Part shown: positions 1 through 11,757 of the stretch, piece after piece
Numbering within the stretch: position 1 is the first letter of the stretch
How the letters are laid out: the number at the start of each line of letters is the position of its first letter
NCBI GenBank assembly: GCA_024509875.1
Contig: JAMPIV010005820.1
Location: 223,501-287,500 of the forward strand
Source of the DNA: Oreohelix idahoensis
Taxonomy: Eukaryota; Mollusca; Gastropoda; Stylommatophora; Oreohelicidae
Direction: 5' to 3'
Length of the DNA stretch: 64,000 bases
Notes under the pieces: model-generated
Database searches by the model: none
What the model saw: the letters and a program-made list of their open reading frames with translations, nothing else
Told to the model about the DNA's origin: nothing
Made by a program: the position numbers and the translations under genes

Positions 1-918
1 TAAATTTCCAGAATTTGATTTAACCGGTGAATAAACGCACAAGAACCAAAGAATTAATTAGCAGTCTGGGCAGGGCAGAGAAAAACTGAGGCCATTCTTT
101 GCAAGTCAGCGTTATTTGTTACTATTTCTTGAAATTGTGAGGTTTTATTTCCTGTTACCACCCGGTGACAGGAAACCTGATGAGTGAGTGTAACGCCAAC
201 AAGTCTTCGGTAAAACGTTTATGCTGTCAGCAGACAGCTGGGGGAGCTTGTGTGTGCTGAGATATCTATATTTTCTGCAACGACATACTGAATTATCATT
301 CTACCAAGAATCCCAGGTGATGTGTTAGCATCTGGGTACATCTGACACTTCAGTTATAATAAACTATGATATTTTCAATCATACCAGGATGTTATGGGGC
401 GTGATGAAACTACAGCCCCTCCTAATAAGTGACAAACACTATTAGATAATAAAGTTGTAATCTGTGAATACACCAACAGGAGAGATAGAGTGACATACTT
501 ATTGGACAAAGTGTCCACACATTTTAGTTAATCCTTTTATGTAAACTATCTTTTCCTCATTTTCAAAGACCTGTCCAAAAGAGATGGCGGGACAGGCAGA
601 TTAAATTGTAAAAAGAAAATATTGAATTTTAAAGAAAAACCTTAATCACTGTTTTAGTCAATTCCTTATAGTGAGTTAAAGTGTTTTGTGTTTATGTACA
701 ATCATTTCCATTTCTCCCCTAGACATTACGTACACCATACACCAGACACTAGAGCCAAAATAGTGACCGTGTGAGACCTAGGGAGGTAGCGTTAGGTTCC
801 CTGCAAATACATCATTATCATCTATTAGAGTCAGAGGCCTACATGTGCTTGACCTCACACGGTTAACACAGACACCGATTTCTTTCCTTTTAGGTATAAC
901 ATCATAACCTCCCCAGCA
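1..918 (+). mobile_element. 3' part of a long LTR (copy A of the ~2.5 kb LTR family)
   Basis: The right end (about 690-918) matches the right ends of the insertions at 1233-3790 and 12156-17609. It shares the blocks CTAGACA, ACATCATTATCATCTATTA and CTTGACCTCAC and the terminal pattern TAACATCAtAACC...CA. Family-A LINE sequence begins directly after it at 919. I infer an LTR whose left end lies outside the window; 1-690 is assigned only because the family is about 2.5 kb long. It has no coding capacity. Confidence 0.5.
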
Positions 919-1232
919 AATTAAACTTGCTACACTCGTCAACCCCTAATACTTCGTTTACTTGCACAAACTTCAGCAATTATCTTCAGGAATAAATAAA
1001 CAGTCTTAAATCTACAATACCAAATTCACCTTGTGACTTAAGCAGGCTGTCAGTATTTTATGAGAACAAAAGTACCAACACAATCCCATCCAACATTCCG
1101 TTTATGACTGTTAATGAAGTGTATAACTATCTTCTATGCCTTAAAGATATTAACTCATCAGGACTTGACGGAGACAGTAATCGAATACTGCGTTATGCGG
1201 CACCAGCTATTAGTTATTCACTTACATACTTA
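919..1232 (+). pseudogene. Family-A LINE ORF2 fragment (before the RT fingers)
   Basis: A translated stretch near 1104-1240 reads MTVNEVYNYLL, then NSSGLDG and SNRILRYAAPAISYSLTY. The minus-strand LINE at 21803-26469 has the same residues in the segment between its endonuclease and RT domains. The fragment is cut on the left by an LTR ending at 918 and on the right by the insertion at 1233. The same LINE resumes at 3791, so 919-1232 and 3791-5510 are one element in two pieces. Confidence 0.85.
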
Positions 1233-3790
1233 TGTCGTAAAGTGACATCTGTATGGACAACCGTTCAAATATCCCACTTGTTATAAATTCAAAACGATAG
1301 AGATAACATAATACAGGGATAAAATAGTGAAGTTGTGTGAAACATCATCGCCCCGCCTGCAGGTCAGTACTAACTTTTTATGCCTCGTCCTTGAGACACT
1401 AACGGTAACAATTTTGAAACAGGCAAAGCGTACTCGTTCTAAAGAAAGATGGACAGAAGAAAGAACGAGGAGGGGAAATGAGAGAGAGAAAATGCAACTG
1501 TTGATACGCGTTGGAGTTTGGTAGCGCGAACCGAACGAAAGTGCGTGGCAATAACGTAGCGTATTTCTCAAAAGACGACACAAAAACCATACCGTCCCCT
1601 TTTTCCCTCGACACGCAGTTCAAAATATATAACCTCTTAGATCTGCAGACTGAAATGAAAAACACACACACAAGATCGTATATCCGGCATAAAAGTTGCA
1701 GTTTTGTGACATTTGGCAGATGCGTTGGTTCAAATTTGAATAAGAACGATAGTTACAGACCAATAACACTATTAACGTGGAATATTTGAAAATGCAGTGG
1801 GAGAAAGAATGAAAAGGAGCATAGGTGGTCGTGTCACTAGTTCGTTGTTTACAGAAATTTGAAATTTGAACCCAAGCGAAGCATAGAAGGTTAGACAGAA
1901 GAAAAACTTAGATAATTTTCTTATATGCTAAAATAAAAGACAGTGACGAATACAATGACATTAATTGGGTAATAGAAGAGTAAAGTGTTAATGTATCTTA
2001 CCGTAGATAGGAAAATATGTTATTTGAAGAATTGAAGAAAAACGAAAATAGTAAATATAATAAATAAACGTATAAAAATATAAGCACTGTGTTACAGGTA
2101 GCAACGGGATCAATAATTATTTATCAGAATTTGAACCACTCAATAAATAAAGGAGATATTGACAGAAGACAGATGTACTAACAGATTACATCTTTCTCAG
2201 CTTGACAGATATTGGGAAAGGGTAGGGTAGTCCAAAATTTGAAAATTGAGTTCAGTTTGAAAAAAGGACGATAGAAGCCTAACAGTCCCTGATTGGCTGG
2301 AGTCTAATATACTAACGGAGGAATAAAACTGGTTTGAAGGAAGTGGTGGTCGCCACTTGAGAAAATTTGTATTACACTAAAGTTGTGTGAAGACAAGATA
2401 TTAGTACGATCTTGTTTTGCTGATCTGCACCAGCAAGCTATCTGGATTTGACCATATTTATCGCAAATCAAACTTATTAGTGTTAATATTTCTCTGATGC
2501 GGTAAAAAAGAAAACATTTATATTATTATTATTATTAATGTATTATTGAATATGTATGAAAATTATGTGGGTATAAGTTTATCTAGAGGGAAGTCAACAT
2601 CAAACTTTGTGTTGTTTCACAGAGTTGTTAGTAAATATATTAACATGTTGTTGAAAAGCCAGTCAGGCTTTCTGACACTTTGGGAGAAAATAAAATTAAA
2701 TATTAATGGGGAAATTGTTATACAGTACTATGACATAAGACCAGGAAAACCACTGGCCGTCATTTTCAGCAAGTCACCGTGATTGTACATGAATTGATAT
2801 TATTAACTTAAAATGTTTCCTTTGTCAAGGAAGGTGTCAAACTGTAGTTTGAAGTTTATTTGACCATGAATGGGGTAACAAACCAATTAAGAACGCTAAA
2901 TAATTGTTTAGTTACCATGCTGAGTCTGAATATGATTTACAATGTTTATTAGTTAGGGAAAGAGAGAGTATATCAGAGGTTGAGTAGGACGCATTTATAT
3001 CGTTCCAGGATTTCATCTATGACTCAAAGTGAGCCCAGGTAAACCTATACCTGTATATACTTCTGCATCTAAAGACTTGAGGCAGTATCGACTGTGTGCC
3101 TCCTTGTTATATTTCAAGAGCAGAATCCTGACTTGGCAGTGGAAGCTGGTGATGTGAACATAATTCATCCTGTATACCAGAACATACTAAGTTAAGAAAT
3201 CGTCTCCGGGCACTTGATATATCAAACTCAACTACTCTCATTTCCTAAATGTGTATTAGATCATTCAGATTATGATGAAGACAGACGTTCTTTCAATCAT
3301 TACCCATTCATAGGAGCAAGAGTAAATTGACACTGTTCCAGATTGACATATTTAATTAAAGTGGTGAAAAATAACATACTCAGTTATAAATTGAATCAAT
3401 TTTATGTAAATACTTTGAATTATCATTTTGAGTTTCAACATTCCAGTATACACAAAATTGTGATACTGGAACAATAATTTGTAAAAAAGATTTCACATTT
3501 TAAACTTAACTCTGGGTGTTGTTAATTACTTTTCATAGAGTTCTTAGGTGTATTTGTTGTCATTTTATTACAGCCCATTTCACATTACCCTAGACACTAG
3601 CCAGATAACAGACATACACCATTATTATACTTAGGATAAAATACGTCGCAGGTTGAGGTTGTCGGGTGGTAGCAGAAAGGTCCCCTGAAAACACAAACCC
3701 TATTATCTATTAGACTTAGGGGCCTTCACAGCTTGACCTCACATCTGCATAAAATTCACATTTTACCAATTAACATCAAAATCCACCACA
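1233..3790 (+). mobile_element. Solo LTR-like insertion, copy B of the ~2.5 kb LTR family
   Basis: The insertion begins TGTCGTAAAG, ends ATCCACCACA, and is flanked by the direct repeat ACTTA at 1228-1232 and 3791-3795. Removing it and one repeat restores the LINE reading seen in the minus-strand copy. TG...CA ends with a 5-bp target duplication are standard for LTR-element integration. No second LTR, gag or pol is visible inside the 2,558 bp, so a solo LTR is the simplest reading. The start resembles 12156 onward (ATCTGTRT then CTCAAATA/TTCAAATA). A reverse CCAAT-type box lies near 2290. A 78-codon ORF at 2546-2782 is not recognised and is probably chance. Confidence 0.75.
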
Positions 3791-5510
3791 ACTTATAAAA
3801 TCAATTTATCGCACGGAGTTACTTTCCGTGGCACTTTAAAGTCGCTAAGGTATATCCTCTCTTAAAACCTGGCTCTTCCGACAATAATAACCTTGGTAAC
3901 TATAGGCCAATCTCCTTAATATCATCGCTACCCAAACCACTAGAAAAACACATACATAAAATAACACTACAACACCTAGTTAACAACGGCTTGCTAATTG
4001 ATAGTCAGTCGGGGTTTAGACCTAAACATTCATGTCACACAGCTCTATCTAAGATGATTGACAACTGGCACTTAAATATTAATAACGATAACATATGTGG
4101 GGCAGTTTTTGTAGACTTTAAAAAAGCATTTGATATGATAGATCACGCTATTTTAATTAGAAAACTAGAAACATCAAAAGTAAACCTTCAACTAGTGAAG
4201 ATAATTAAATCATTCCTGTCAGACAGAAAACATGTAGTTTCTTACAATAACTCTTGTTCAAACCCAACCCTAATAAATACCGGCGTTCCTCAGGGCTCTA
4301 TTCTTGAGCCTCTACTTTGTGTCATATACATTAATCACCTTCCACTAAACGTCGAGCACGCATCCTGCGACCTATTTGCTGATGACTGTACTGTCTACAT
4401 GAGTGATCCAAGTTGTAACACACTCGAACTATCGTTACAAAAAGATACAGATAATCTGATTAAGTGGAGCATCGAAAATCGCATGCTAATAAATATAATT
4501 AAAACAAAATGCATGTTAATATCAACTAGACAAAAATTACAAAATTCAGAGAAAACAACACTTCAGATCTACATTGGTACCTCACTAATTGAAAACGTTA
4601 ATGAACAATAAAACTCTAGGTGTAGTCGTTGACCAGCATTTAAATTGGAACTCACATGTGCATGCACTAACCAAGCAACGGCACAGAAATTTTACCAGTT
4701 AGCTAAAATCAAACATTTCCTAGATAAAGATGCACGAAAATTGTTCTATATATCTCACATACAAACAAACATTGATTATTGCTCAACAATCTGGGATGGT
4801 TGATCTATGTCCAACACAAAAAGTCTCCATTCACTACAAAAGCGTGCAGTGCGCCTAGTTTCTGACAACTGCCAAACACAGTGTGTAGATCTATATAAAG
4901 ATCTCAAAATACTGCCTCTAAGAAAGCGCTTTCTGTTCAACAAAGCTAAATTTGTTCACAAAATCCTGTCACAGAATGCTCTAACATATCTGTGGCCAAT
5001 GTTCAAATACAATGAAAGACGCAGTCAACGCCTTAACAAAATACAAGTGCCCAAGGCTAGACTTGACTTATTCAAGAAACGCTTAGCTTACTCTGCTGCT
5101 CATCTCTGGAACTATCTTCAACATTATCTAAAACATAACAACCTCAGTCCCTATTCATACAATCGTAGACTTTTCGAATACTTTATGAGTTCTGATTTCC
5201 CCCATCTGCCCCCCGAATGTGATTATTTTTCCGAACAAATGATATAATATCGAATGTAGGTTTAATGATGGTGTTTGTACTTTTCAACATATTTTATTTC
5301 ATGTTTATAATTAGATACTGTGAATGTGAGTATGCTTTAATTTTACCGTTACAACGTTGAATTCTTTTACATTGATGGGTAAAATGCATGCGAGAATCAA
5401 TTAAATCATTATAAAAGGCGAGAGAAAGGAAGGGCAGAATGTCAGACGGACCTGCGTGCTCAATTCTCAACACTTTGAAAATAAAATTCGTTCGTTCGTT
5501 CGTTCTATCT
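3791..5510 (+). pseudogene. Family-A LINE: reverse transcriptase C-terminal half and 3' end
   Basis: Coding runs from CIxRSYFPWHFKVAKVYPLL (about 3808) through NYRPISLISSLPKPLEKH, GFRPKHSCHTAL, VFVDFKKAFDMIDH, NTGVPQGSIL and LFADDCTVY to a thumb and C-terminal region ending at 5247. These are RT motifs of the CR1/Jockey/L2 group; FADD is the catalytic motif. Compared with the minus-strand copy it has a 1-nt insertion near 4608, a compensating 1-nt loss near 4677, and a TGT-to-TGA stop near 4801, so it is dead. The 3' UTR (GGAAGGGCAGAATGTCAGACGG) ends in tandem TTCG repeats near 5489, matching the GAAC repeat tail of the minus-strand copy. Confidence 0.9.
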
Positions 5511-5566
5511 GTCTGTCTATCTATCTAGCTGTCTGTTTGTCTGTCTCTCTGTCTATCTATCTGTTT
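5487..5566. repeat. TTCG / CTAT / GTCT compound microsatellite at LINE tail
   Basis: Four TTCG units, the LINE tail, run directly into degenerate CTGT/CTAT tetranucleotides. From 5567 to 5970 I see only AT-rich sequence with a 16-A run near 5720 and no gene. Confidence 0.8.
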
Positions 5567-5970
5567 GACAACCTGTCTTTTTAGATATTTATCACATCGT
5601 GTATCTATGTAGCTCAAATTCCGATTTATCTCATCCACCGAGAACAATTTATTTATCTCTTATAAAATGATAACATGATTCGCTAAGAGGAATGCTATAA
5701 TCATTAAAAATGAAAAATGAAAAAAAAAAAAAAAACGAACAAACAAACAGTCAAACATTATGCAACTTAGAGTATAAGAGGAGTAGTTGCGGGGAAGTCA
5801 CAAAGATGTCTTGCCTAATAACACCTGAAACAATTTATGGAGATGCCGCTACAGGTAAGCCACTAAAGAATACAGAATCGTTTGTTCCTCAGCCGTTAGC
5901 TGCTACGGATCGTAGTTTGTTGGTTCCAGGCATTATCACACATTTAGTTAGGATGGACGTATTTTTCGAT

Positions 5971-7516
5971 TATATACTGAAGCACATTAAAAACGCACCA
6001 CTATTATAAATACTGATGCCGAGAAGCTGGAAAAAAAAAGTGTGGGAATGGATTTTCCCCGTGTTTGTCATGAGGTAGAGAGCGAATGGCTGCTGGAATG
6101 GAAAGTGCATGATTCAACCCACGGGTTTGTGTACAGACTACATGAAAACAATGAAAGTTACACGTGCAACACGATTCCCAACAGCTATGACCCTGAAAAT
6201 GTGTACGCGTTGGGGCAGTATACTCGGTATAAAAAGTCCGTTGAGACAAAATACCCAGTACATGTGCTTGAAATGCCACGATTATCTGAAAACGACCGCC
6301 AACGAGCCATTGGTATGTTGGAGACCGGAATGAGCTCGCGGGCCATTGCCAGAAGGATGAATTGCCACCACAGCACTATTGTACGTCTCAATGAACGTTA
6401 CGGAACCACTGGCAGGGCTCGGGATAGACTTTGGAGTGGCCAACCACGAGTTACTACCCCTGCGCAAGATCGTCATATTGTGCTGAGTCACCTAAGGAAT
6501 CGTTCTCTCCCGGCAAGTCAAATAGCAAGAGCAATAGTGGGTAGACGTGGCCAAGTCTCTCAAATGACAGTCATACGCGACTCAGAGATACAGGCTTACT
6601 GCAAGACGACCTTATGTTGGGCCAAACTTGACTCACAGACATCGTCAGCAGCGCCTGCAATGGGCAGAGCAACATGTCAGATGGACTAGACTGCAGTGGA
6701 ATGCTGTCCTATTCACAGACGAGAGCAGATTCAACATATCCTTTGCTGATGGACGTATGCGGATTTGGCGACGGTGTGGAGAGCGCTTTGCAGATTGCTG
6801 TGTTCATCGGCCCAACCGATTTGGAGGTGGCAGTATTCACATTTGGGGAGGATTCAGTTTTCACCATCGCTTGCCTCTTCACGTCTTCCGGGGAAATGTT
6901 AATGCTGTGACATATCGAGATGAGGTTCTGGATGCATTGGTTGCTCCTGCGTTCACAAATTATCCAGACTTGCAGCTTCTCCAGCAGGATAACGCACGTG
7001 CGAACACCGCATGCATTACGCAGCAATATCTACAGCAGCAGAACATTGTGACGATTGATTAGCCTGCCCTATCATCAGACATGTCCGCTATAGAACATCT
7101 GTGGGACGAGCTTGAACGCAGAGTCTAGAGGCAAGGTTCTCCAGCTAATCTGCAACAGCTCGAAGCTGCTTTTACACGTGAATGGGACTTGATTCCCCGG
7201 AATTTCCTTCAGAGACTTGTGCGTTCCATACGGAGCCGCTGCCAAGCTTGTTTGCAAGCACACGGTGGACATACCAGATACTGAGGATAGTGTGAATAAA
7301 TTTTTTTATTGGTTGCATTTTTGGTTTTCTCCCTTGCCTGCACAGAATGCAATGAATTTCATAACAATCAAATGTACAAATTAATGACCAGCATGGATTC
7401 ATAAGAAAATGAATAAAGATTCCAAATATGTAAACTTGTAAACACTTATATTTACATTTCACAGTCTGTTCCTGGATTATACAGGTGGTGCGTTTTCAAT
7501 GTGCTTCAGTATATAT
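5971..7516 (+). mobile_element. Tc1-like transposon, copy 1 (full length, decayed)
   Basis: Terminal inverted repeats of about 31 bp bound the element: TATATACTGAAGCACATT at 5971 and its complement ending at 7516. The inner TIR differs at one base (AAAAACGC versus GAAAACGC). Flanking TATA is consistent with TA-target integration of Tc1/mariner elements. The length (1.55 kb) is normal for the family. It is the reference for the internally deleted copies at 18301-19528 and 54388-55573. Confidence 0.9.
6273..7284 (+). pseudogene. Tc1-like DDE transposase, frameshifted
   Basis: The ATG at 6273 opens MPRLSENDRQRAIGMLETG, followed by a helix-turn-helix (SSRAIARRMNCHHSTIVRL) and a second DNA-binding segment (SGQPRVTTPAQDRHIVLSHL). 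The catalytic domain continues in another frame: LFTDESRF (first Asp), LLQQDNARAN (second Asp; the usual Pro-His after NAR is lost), and SAIEHLWDEL (Glu). Two 1-nt losses near 6570 and 6595, judged against the copy at 18301, cause the frame change. In-frame stops fall near 7060 and after RRV near 7126. The family cuts and pastes DNA at TA sites, but this copy cannot make an active enzyme. Only the terminal repeats could still be acted on in trans. Confidence 0.88.
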
Positions 7517-7697
7517 CTTATCTTCGTATTTATTCCAGTTTTGTTGTTCTACATCTTTCCTTCTTGCTCTGACTTGAAAGCGATTTAAACGTGTCTTTAT
7601 GATTTATTTGATTTTGTTTATGCTCCTAATTTTAGAATTCGTGTCTGGTTTATTCAGATAATACAGATTGTGTGTACATCCATTGCTCTTGACGAAA

Positions 7698-8180
7698 AGT
7701 TGGCAAGAAGACGAAGATGGCTGCATACTGCTCCACCTATGTTTCAGTCTTGATCTATGAATGAGAGACATGGGCAATGACTACAACCCACAAAAGCCAG
7801 CTCTAAGCCTCAGAAATGAGGTATGTAAGAGAGGTGGTTGAAGTAACAAGAAGAGGCACGGCCCTCAACCAGACGATTACGGCAAGGCCTCAAAACCCAG
7901 CCCCTGCAGACCTAAGTAGAACAATCCCAACTATGATGGTGTGGCCATGTCTGCAGAATGGGAGAGGATCGGCTACCACGACAAGTATGGAAATCTAAAA
8001 GCCAGGGATCCAGACTTCCAGGACGACCCAGGGTCCGCTGGGAGGACAACATTAGAAGGACCAATGACGAAATTGGAACCAGGTCAGGAGGAAGACAGCC
8101 GATAGGATAGTACTGTGCTGTGTGCTCTCTCTGGCAAATTTCTACCCAGGGTAGAAGAGGAACGACTAAGTAAGTAGTAA
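7698..8180 (+). pseudogene. 3' fragment of RTE-type LINE (family B), old copy
   Basis: The sequence from TTGGCAAGAAGACGAAGATG to GAACGACTAAGTAAGTAG parallels the last 480 bp of the intact element at 57195-60360 (its C-terminal WFGHVCRMGEDR region and AAGT tail). It has many substitutions and indels, so no long frame survives. It is 5' truncated, as is usual for LINE insertions. From 8181 to 8540 I see no gene or recognisable repeat. Confidence 0.8.
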
Positions 8181-8540
8181 GCATTGCTCTTTTTATCATT
8201 TAAAACAAATTTTGTGTATATTCATTCATTGTTTCATTTCTTTTAAATTCCATAAAGGTCCGTAACTCTTCAATAAACTTAAGCTGAGTGCTTTTGTCCC
8301 ATGCTATCAGGTCAAGGTCTTTCTAAGTTTTCTTCATCTCTTTAATTTCTGCCTCACGTTTTTTTTTATTCGTGTATTTCTCGGTCTCACTGGGCTTCTT
8401 TCACCCTGGGCATTTCAGAATAAGGACTGTCCTGTAATGCTAAAAAACAGGTTTTCTCAATGTCTGCCCCATTCACACTAGCGTCTTCATTGTGTTACTT
8501 CGGTTTGAAAGGAGAGCAAGAAATGGTAACACTATAACCT

Positions 8541-8700
8541 GCCAAGCCAGTCGTACAAGGAAGGTTGGGTCGATCAGAGTACTTGCCTCTCACAGCACAG
8601 TTACGAGGTTCCAGGTTTGATGCCTCTTAGCTCCAATCTACCCAGCTGTAAATGACTACCTGTCTGCTCTTCAGCTTGAAAAAGCCATGACAGCAAGGAA
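8541..8700 (+). repeat. Possible tRNA-derived SINE head
   Basis: GGTCGATCAGAGTACTTGCC followed about 35 bp later by AGGTTCCAGGTTTGATGCC resembles the A-box/B-box layout of a tRNA-like pol III promoter. No poly-A tail or target duplication was found, so the call is tentative. Confidence 0.35.
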
Positions 8701-8998
8701 TGCAACTAGCCACCTCACCGTGTGCCGCTTTAACGTGTGGCGCTTTAACCGTTAGACGAAGTAGGCAGTCAAATAGAGCAGCAAAATTTGGAGGTCAGCA
8801 AAATCGAATGGTTTTTTGTTTCTTTAAATTGGATAACCAAAAAAAAGTCGTAATTCCGAGAACACAAATTTTCATTTTCTGTGGTCCTTCTTCGACATTG
8901 TAAATAAGTGTGCATACATTAGGGTTCCCATTCGTCCCGTTTTTCCCGGGACAGTCCCGTTTTTTATAAAATGTCCCGGTGTCCCGAATTTATTCCAA

Positions 8999-9592
8999 AT
9001 GTCCCGCTTTTTAAGGGTCCTTCCTGAAAAAAAAATTCTTTGGGTAACGGATTTTATTCCGTGTTTTAGTAGTGTTACAGTGAAAGTGTTACAGAAGTCA
9101 GATCTCCTTAAAAAGTTTATTGCTATATCAGCAGATAATACAAATACAAACTTTGGTGGAAAGAAGAGAAAGGGACAGAATAATCTGTACTTCAAAATGC
9201 AAGAAAACACTGTGAACAATTTAATTGGTATTGGTTGTCCTGCACATGTGATGCATAATGCTGTGCAGACTGCTGCGGATTGCTTACCTATTGATCTTCA
9301 GTTAATAATTAACAAGATTTACCAGCATTTCCATATTTATTGTGTACGAGTTGAGGAACTCAAATCATTTTGCGAATTCACCAATACAGAATATAAAACT
9401 GTTTTTGGTAACAGCAAGACAAGATGGTTCTCTCTCTTGCCTGCAGTCCAGAGAGTTATTGACATTTTCCCTGCATTGAAGTCATATTTCCTTTCCATTC
9501 ACAAATGTCCTACCAATCTCAAAAATTTCTTTGAAAATTCACTTTCAATTACACTCTTGCATTTCATTGCCAGCCAGTTAAAAACCTTTTAG
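8999..9592 (+). pseudogene. hAT transposase fragment (central catalytic part)
   Basis: The frame contains a CPAHVMHNAVQ segment, then IYQHFHIYCVRVEELKSF and KTRWFSLLPAVQR, typical of the RNase H-like core of BED-finger hAT transposases (ZBED-like). Usable coding probably begins near 9080, because the first 25 or so codons run out of the terminal repeat. The BED finger at the N-terminus is missing, and a TAG at 9590-9592 ends the frame. A second piece in another frame continues at 9614. No active enzyme is expected. Confidence 0.8.
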
Positions 9593-9613
9593 CAAGAGAC
9601 AACAGTAATTGAA

Positions 9614-9946
9614 GTGAAGGATGAAGTAAACAAACTGGTGGAAAAATTAAACTACAGGAAGGCAGAAAAGTTTCTTACCACTACTGTGAGAAATCAGTTG
9701 CAAGAATTAGAAAAAGAAGGACACATAACAGTTGAAAAGTTTCAAAGCTATGCAGTAGATTTCTATGATACCTGCATTGAATATATTCAGGAGTGGTGTA
9801 CACCATTTCTTACGCCTCTTCAGTCTATGGATTGGATCAATTTGAAGGGAAAGGAGTCTGTGACTTGGAAGAACATCCAAGAAAGCCACATATTCATGAA
9901 GAAAGTGTCACCAAATTTTACTGTGAATGTAAGAGGACTTATTTGA
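9614..9946 (+). pseudogene. hAT transposase fragment (downstream part)
   Basis: This 110-codon frame (KLVEKLNYRKAEKFLTTTV ... YIQEWCTPFLTPLQSMDW) follows the previous fragment after a frame change and matches the later part of the same transposase family as I know it. The C-terminal hATC dimerisation domain is absent. The 9990-10172 frame (VKDLKNGVRCSLI) may be a further remnant. Confidence 0.65.
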
Positions 9947-10451
9947 TGAGTTTGCATGTGTAAAGATATATTGTGAAAGCAAATTTGATGTGTGGAGTGT
10001 GAAGGATCTGAAAAATGGTGTGAGATGTTCACTTATTTTGGAGAACCTGAAATGCCTAGTTAGTTTTTTTTGCACTGCCAGATTGGACGTGATTGTCCAA
10101 ATATCAGAAGAAAAAAAACTTCTTGGACAGGCCCATAAATCTGATAAATATTCTGATGAATCTGAAATATAAACTTGACTATTGTGTATTTTTTAAAGGT
10201 GCGATTTTTTCTAATTAAGTATGTTTGTAATTTAGAATTCTTTTTTAAAGTGGAAGTTGTGTTAGTTAATGTGTATTTTTATACCAGTATCTTATTTTAA
10301 GTGCAACATATAATATATATTAGATTTATTTGTGCTTTACCTTAATTTTTAACATGTCCCGTTTTTTTACAAAATGTCCCGGGTTTTTTAGGTAAAAATT
10401 TGGAAATGTCCCGGTTTTTAAACAAAACATTATGGGAACCCTAGCATACAT

Positions 10452-11156
10452 ATATGTATATACATTTATATGCATGTTTGATGTGTGCTTGATTGAATGT
10501 GTAAGTAAGTCATCAGTTAAGGGTGTATCATCATTATCATTATTATCATCATGATTTTGCTTTGCGCACCTTAAGGAACATGGATACAACACAGTAGCTG
10601 ATCATCTTGCAGTAATCCTGCACCAAGCATGTACTAGTTCGTGTAGTGTTTCTGTCTGTGGCAATTTCATTTGACATGATGAGGTTGTCAGCTGTATGCC
10701 CAATCTCATATTAGTTGCCTGGTACGACATGCCTGAAAGTGCACTAGTGCTATTCATTCTTTGTATCTTCAAAGGTGGTCCCTGGGAGCTACACTGTGCA
10801 AATATAAATATATCACAAAATAATCTAGCACTAGACCTGACCTCGCCTCATAAACCTGAACCTGGTATAGTAAAATCTCTAACACTTCACTCCCTTGTGA
10901 CAGCATCTGTTATCAGACTATTTGTACCTTTTACTCTCTGACGAACGTAGCTAAATTCTACAAAAATCTAAAATAACACAACGAACTCGTTTAACTCGTA
11001 GATTATCACACTGCTCTTGGAAGCAATAATTTCCCAGTGGTCTGGGATCGTTACTTAGGGTGTTCTGCGTAAACTGCACAACTTTTGCTACCTCTGCCTA
11101 CCCAGTCTCAACAGAAACTGTTACCAGGGCCCCAGCATGCCCGGTACAATTCCTCC
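10452..11156. other. Unassigned sequence
   Basis: AT-rich sequence with a short TCAT-type run near 10530. I found no supported gene or repeat; the small ORFs lack recognisable domains. Confidence 0.5.
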
Positions 11157-11175
11157 ATGTCTATCTATCTATCTA

Positions 11176-11229
<54 letters not shown>

Positions 11230-11286
11230 GGTCGGTCGGTCGGTCGGTCGGTCGGTCGGTCGGTCGGTCGGTCGGTCGGTCGGTCG

Positions 11287-11338
<52 letters not shown>

Positions 11339-11401
11339 GTATGTCTGTCTGTCTGCCTGTCAATCTGTCAGTCTATATCTATCTATCTATCTATCTATCT
11401 G

Positions 11402-11486
<85 letters not shown>

Positions 11487-11488
11487 TT
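11157..11488. repeat. Nested compound tetranucleotide array (CTAT-CTGT-CGGT-CTGT-CTAT)
   Basis: About 330 bp of uninterrupted tetranucleotides. The order is roughly mirror-symmetric: CTAT units, then CTGT, a central block of 15-16 CGGT units (about 11228-11288), CTGT again, then a long CTAT block to 11486. All three forward frames stay open (LSIYLS, SVCLSVC, GRSVGRS), which creates spurious ORFs. Confidence 0.95.
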
Positions 11489-11757
11489 AGTGAATAGAGA
11501 AATGCCGGACAATCTGCCTCCCGCTATTCCATCAGTCCCGAAATTTTACCGACTACTAACTTCATTTCGAAAAGAAAAAAATATGCAGTTGACGAATAAA
11601 GGAAATTTTAGTAAGATGAGACTTGAGTTGTCACGAACATCGAGAAAAATGCCCCATTAATCCTGGGAATTGTGCTATATTTAACTGCTGGCCGGAGAGA
11701 TTTAGACCTAAATTTCCCTTCTCAAAATTCTTTCTTTTTGCCCTTTGTCACTTGAGA

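Larger units (their letters stand above)
8920..10443 (+). mobile_element. Non-autonomous hAT transposon with 8-bp target duplication
   Basis: The termini are inverted repeats (TAGGGTTCCCATTCG at the left, ATGGGAACCCTA at the right), flanked by a perfect 8-bp direct repeat GCATACAT at 8912-8919 and 10444-10451. An 8-bp duplication is the hallmark of hAT elements. Both ends carry clustered copies of TGTCCCG, three or more at each end, probably transposase-binding subterminal repeats. The interior keeps two transposase fragments but no complete gene, so the copy needs a transposase supplied in trans. Confidence 0.93.

Noticed and set aside
3570..3790. Independent SINE family with copies at 700, 3570, 14410 and 17525
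   Set aside because: The similarity is better explained as the 3' ends of one LTR family, since the copies end at the TG...CA insertion borders.
11060..11660. Ser/Tyr/Leu-repeat and Cys/Val-repeat proteins
   Set aside because: They are readings of tetranucleotide arrays; all forward frames are open and no start or domain supports a gene.
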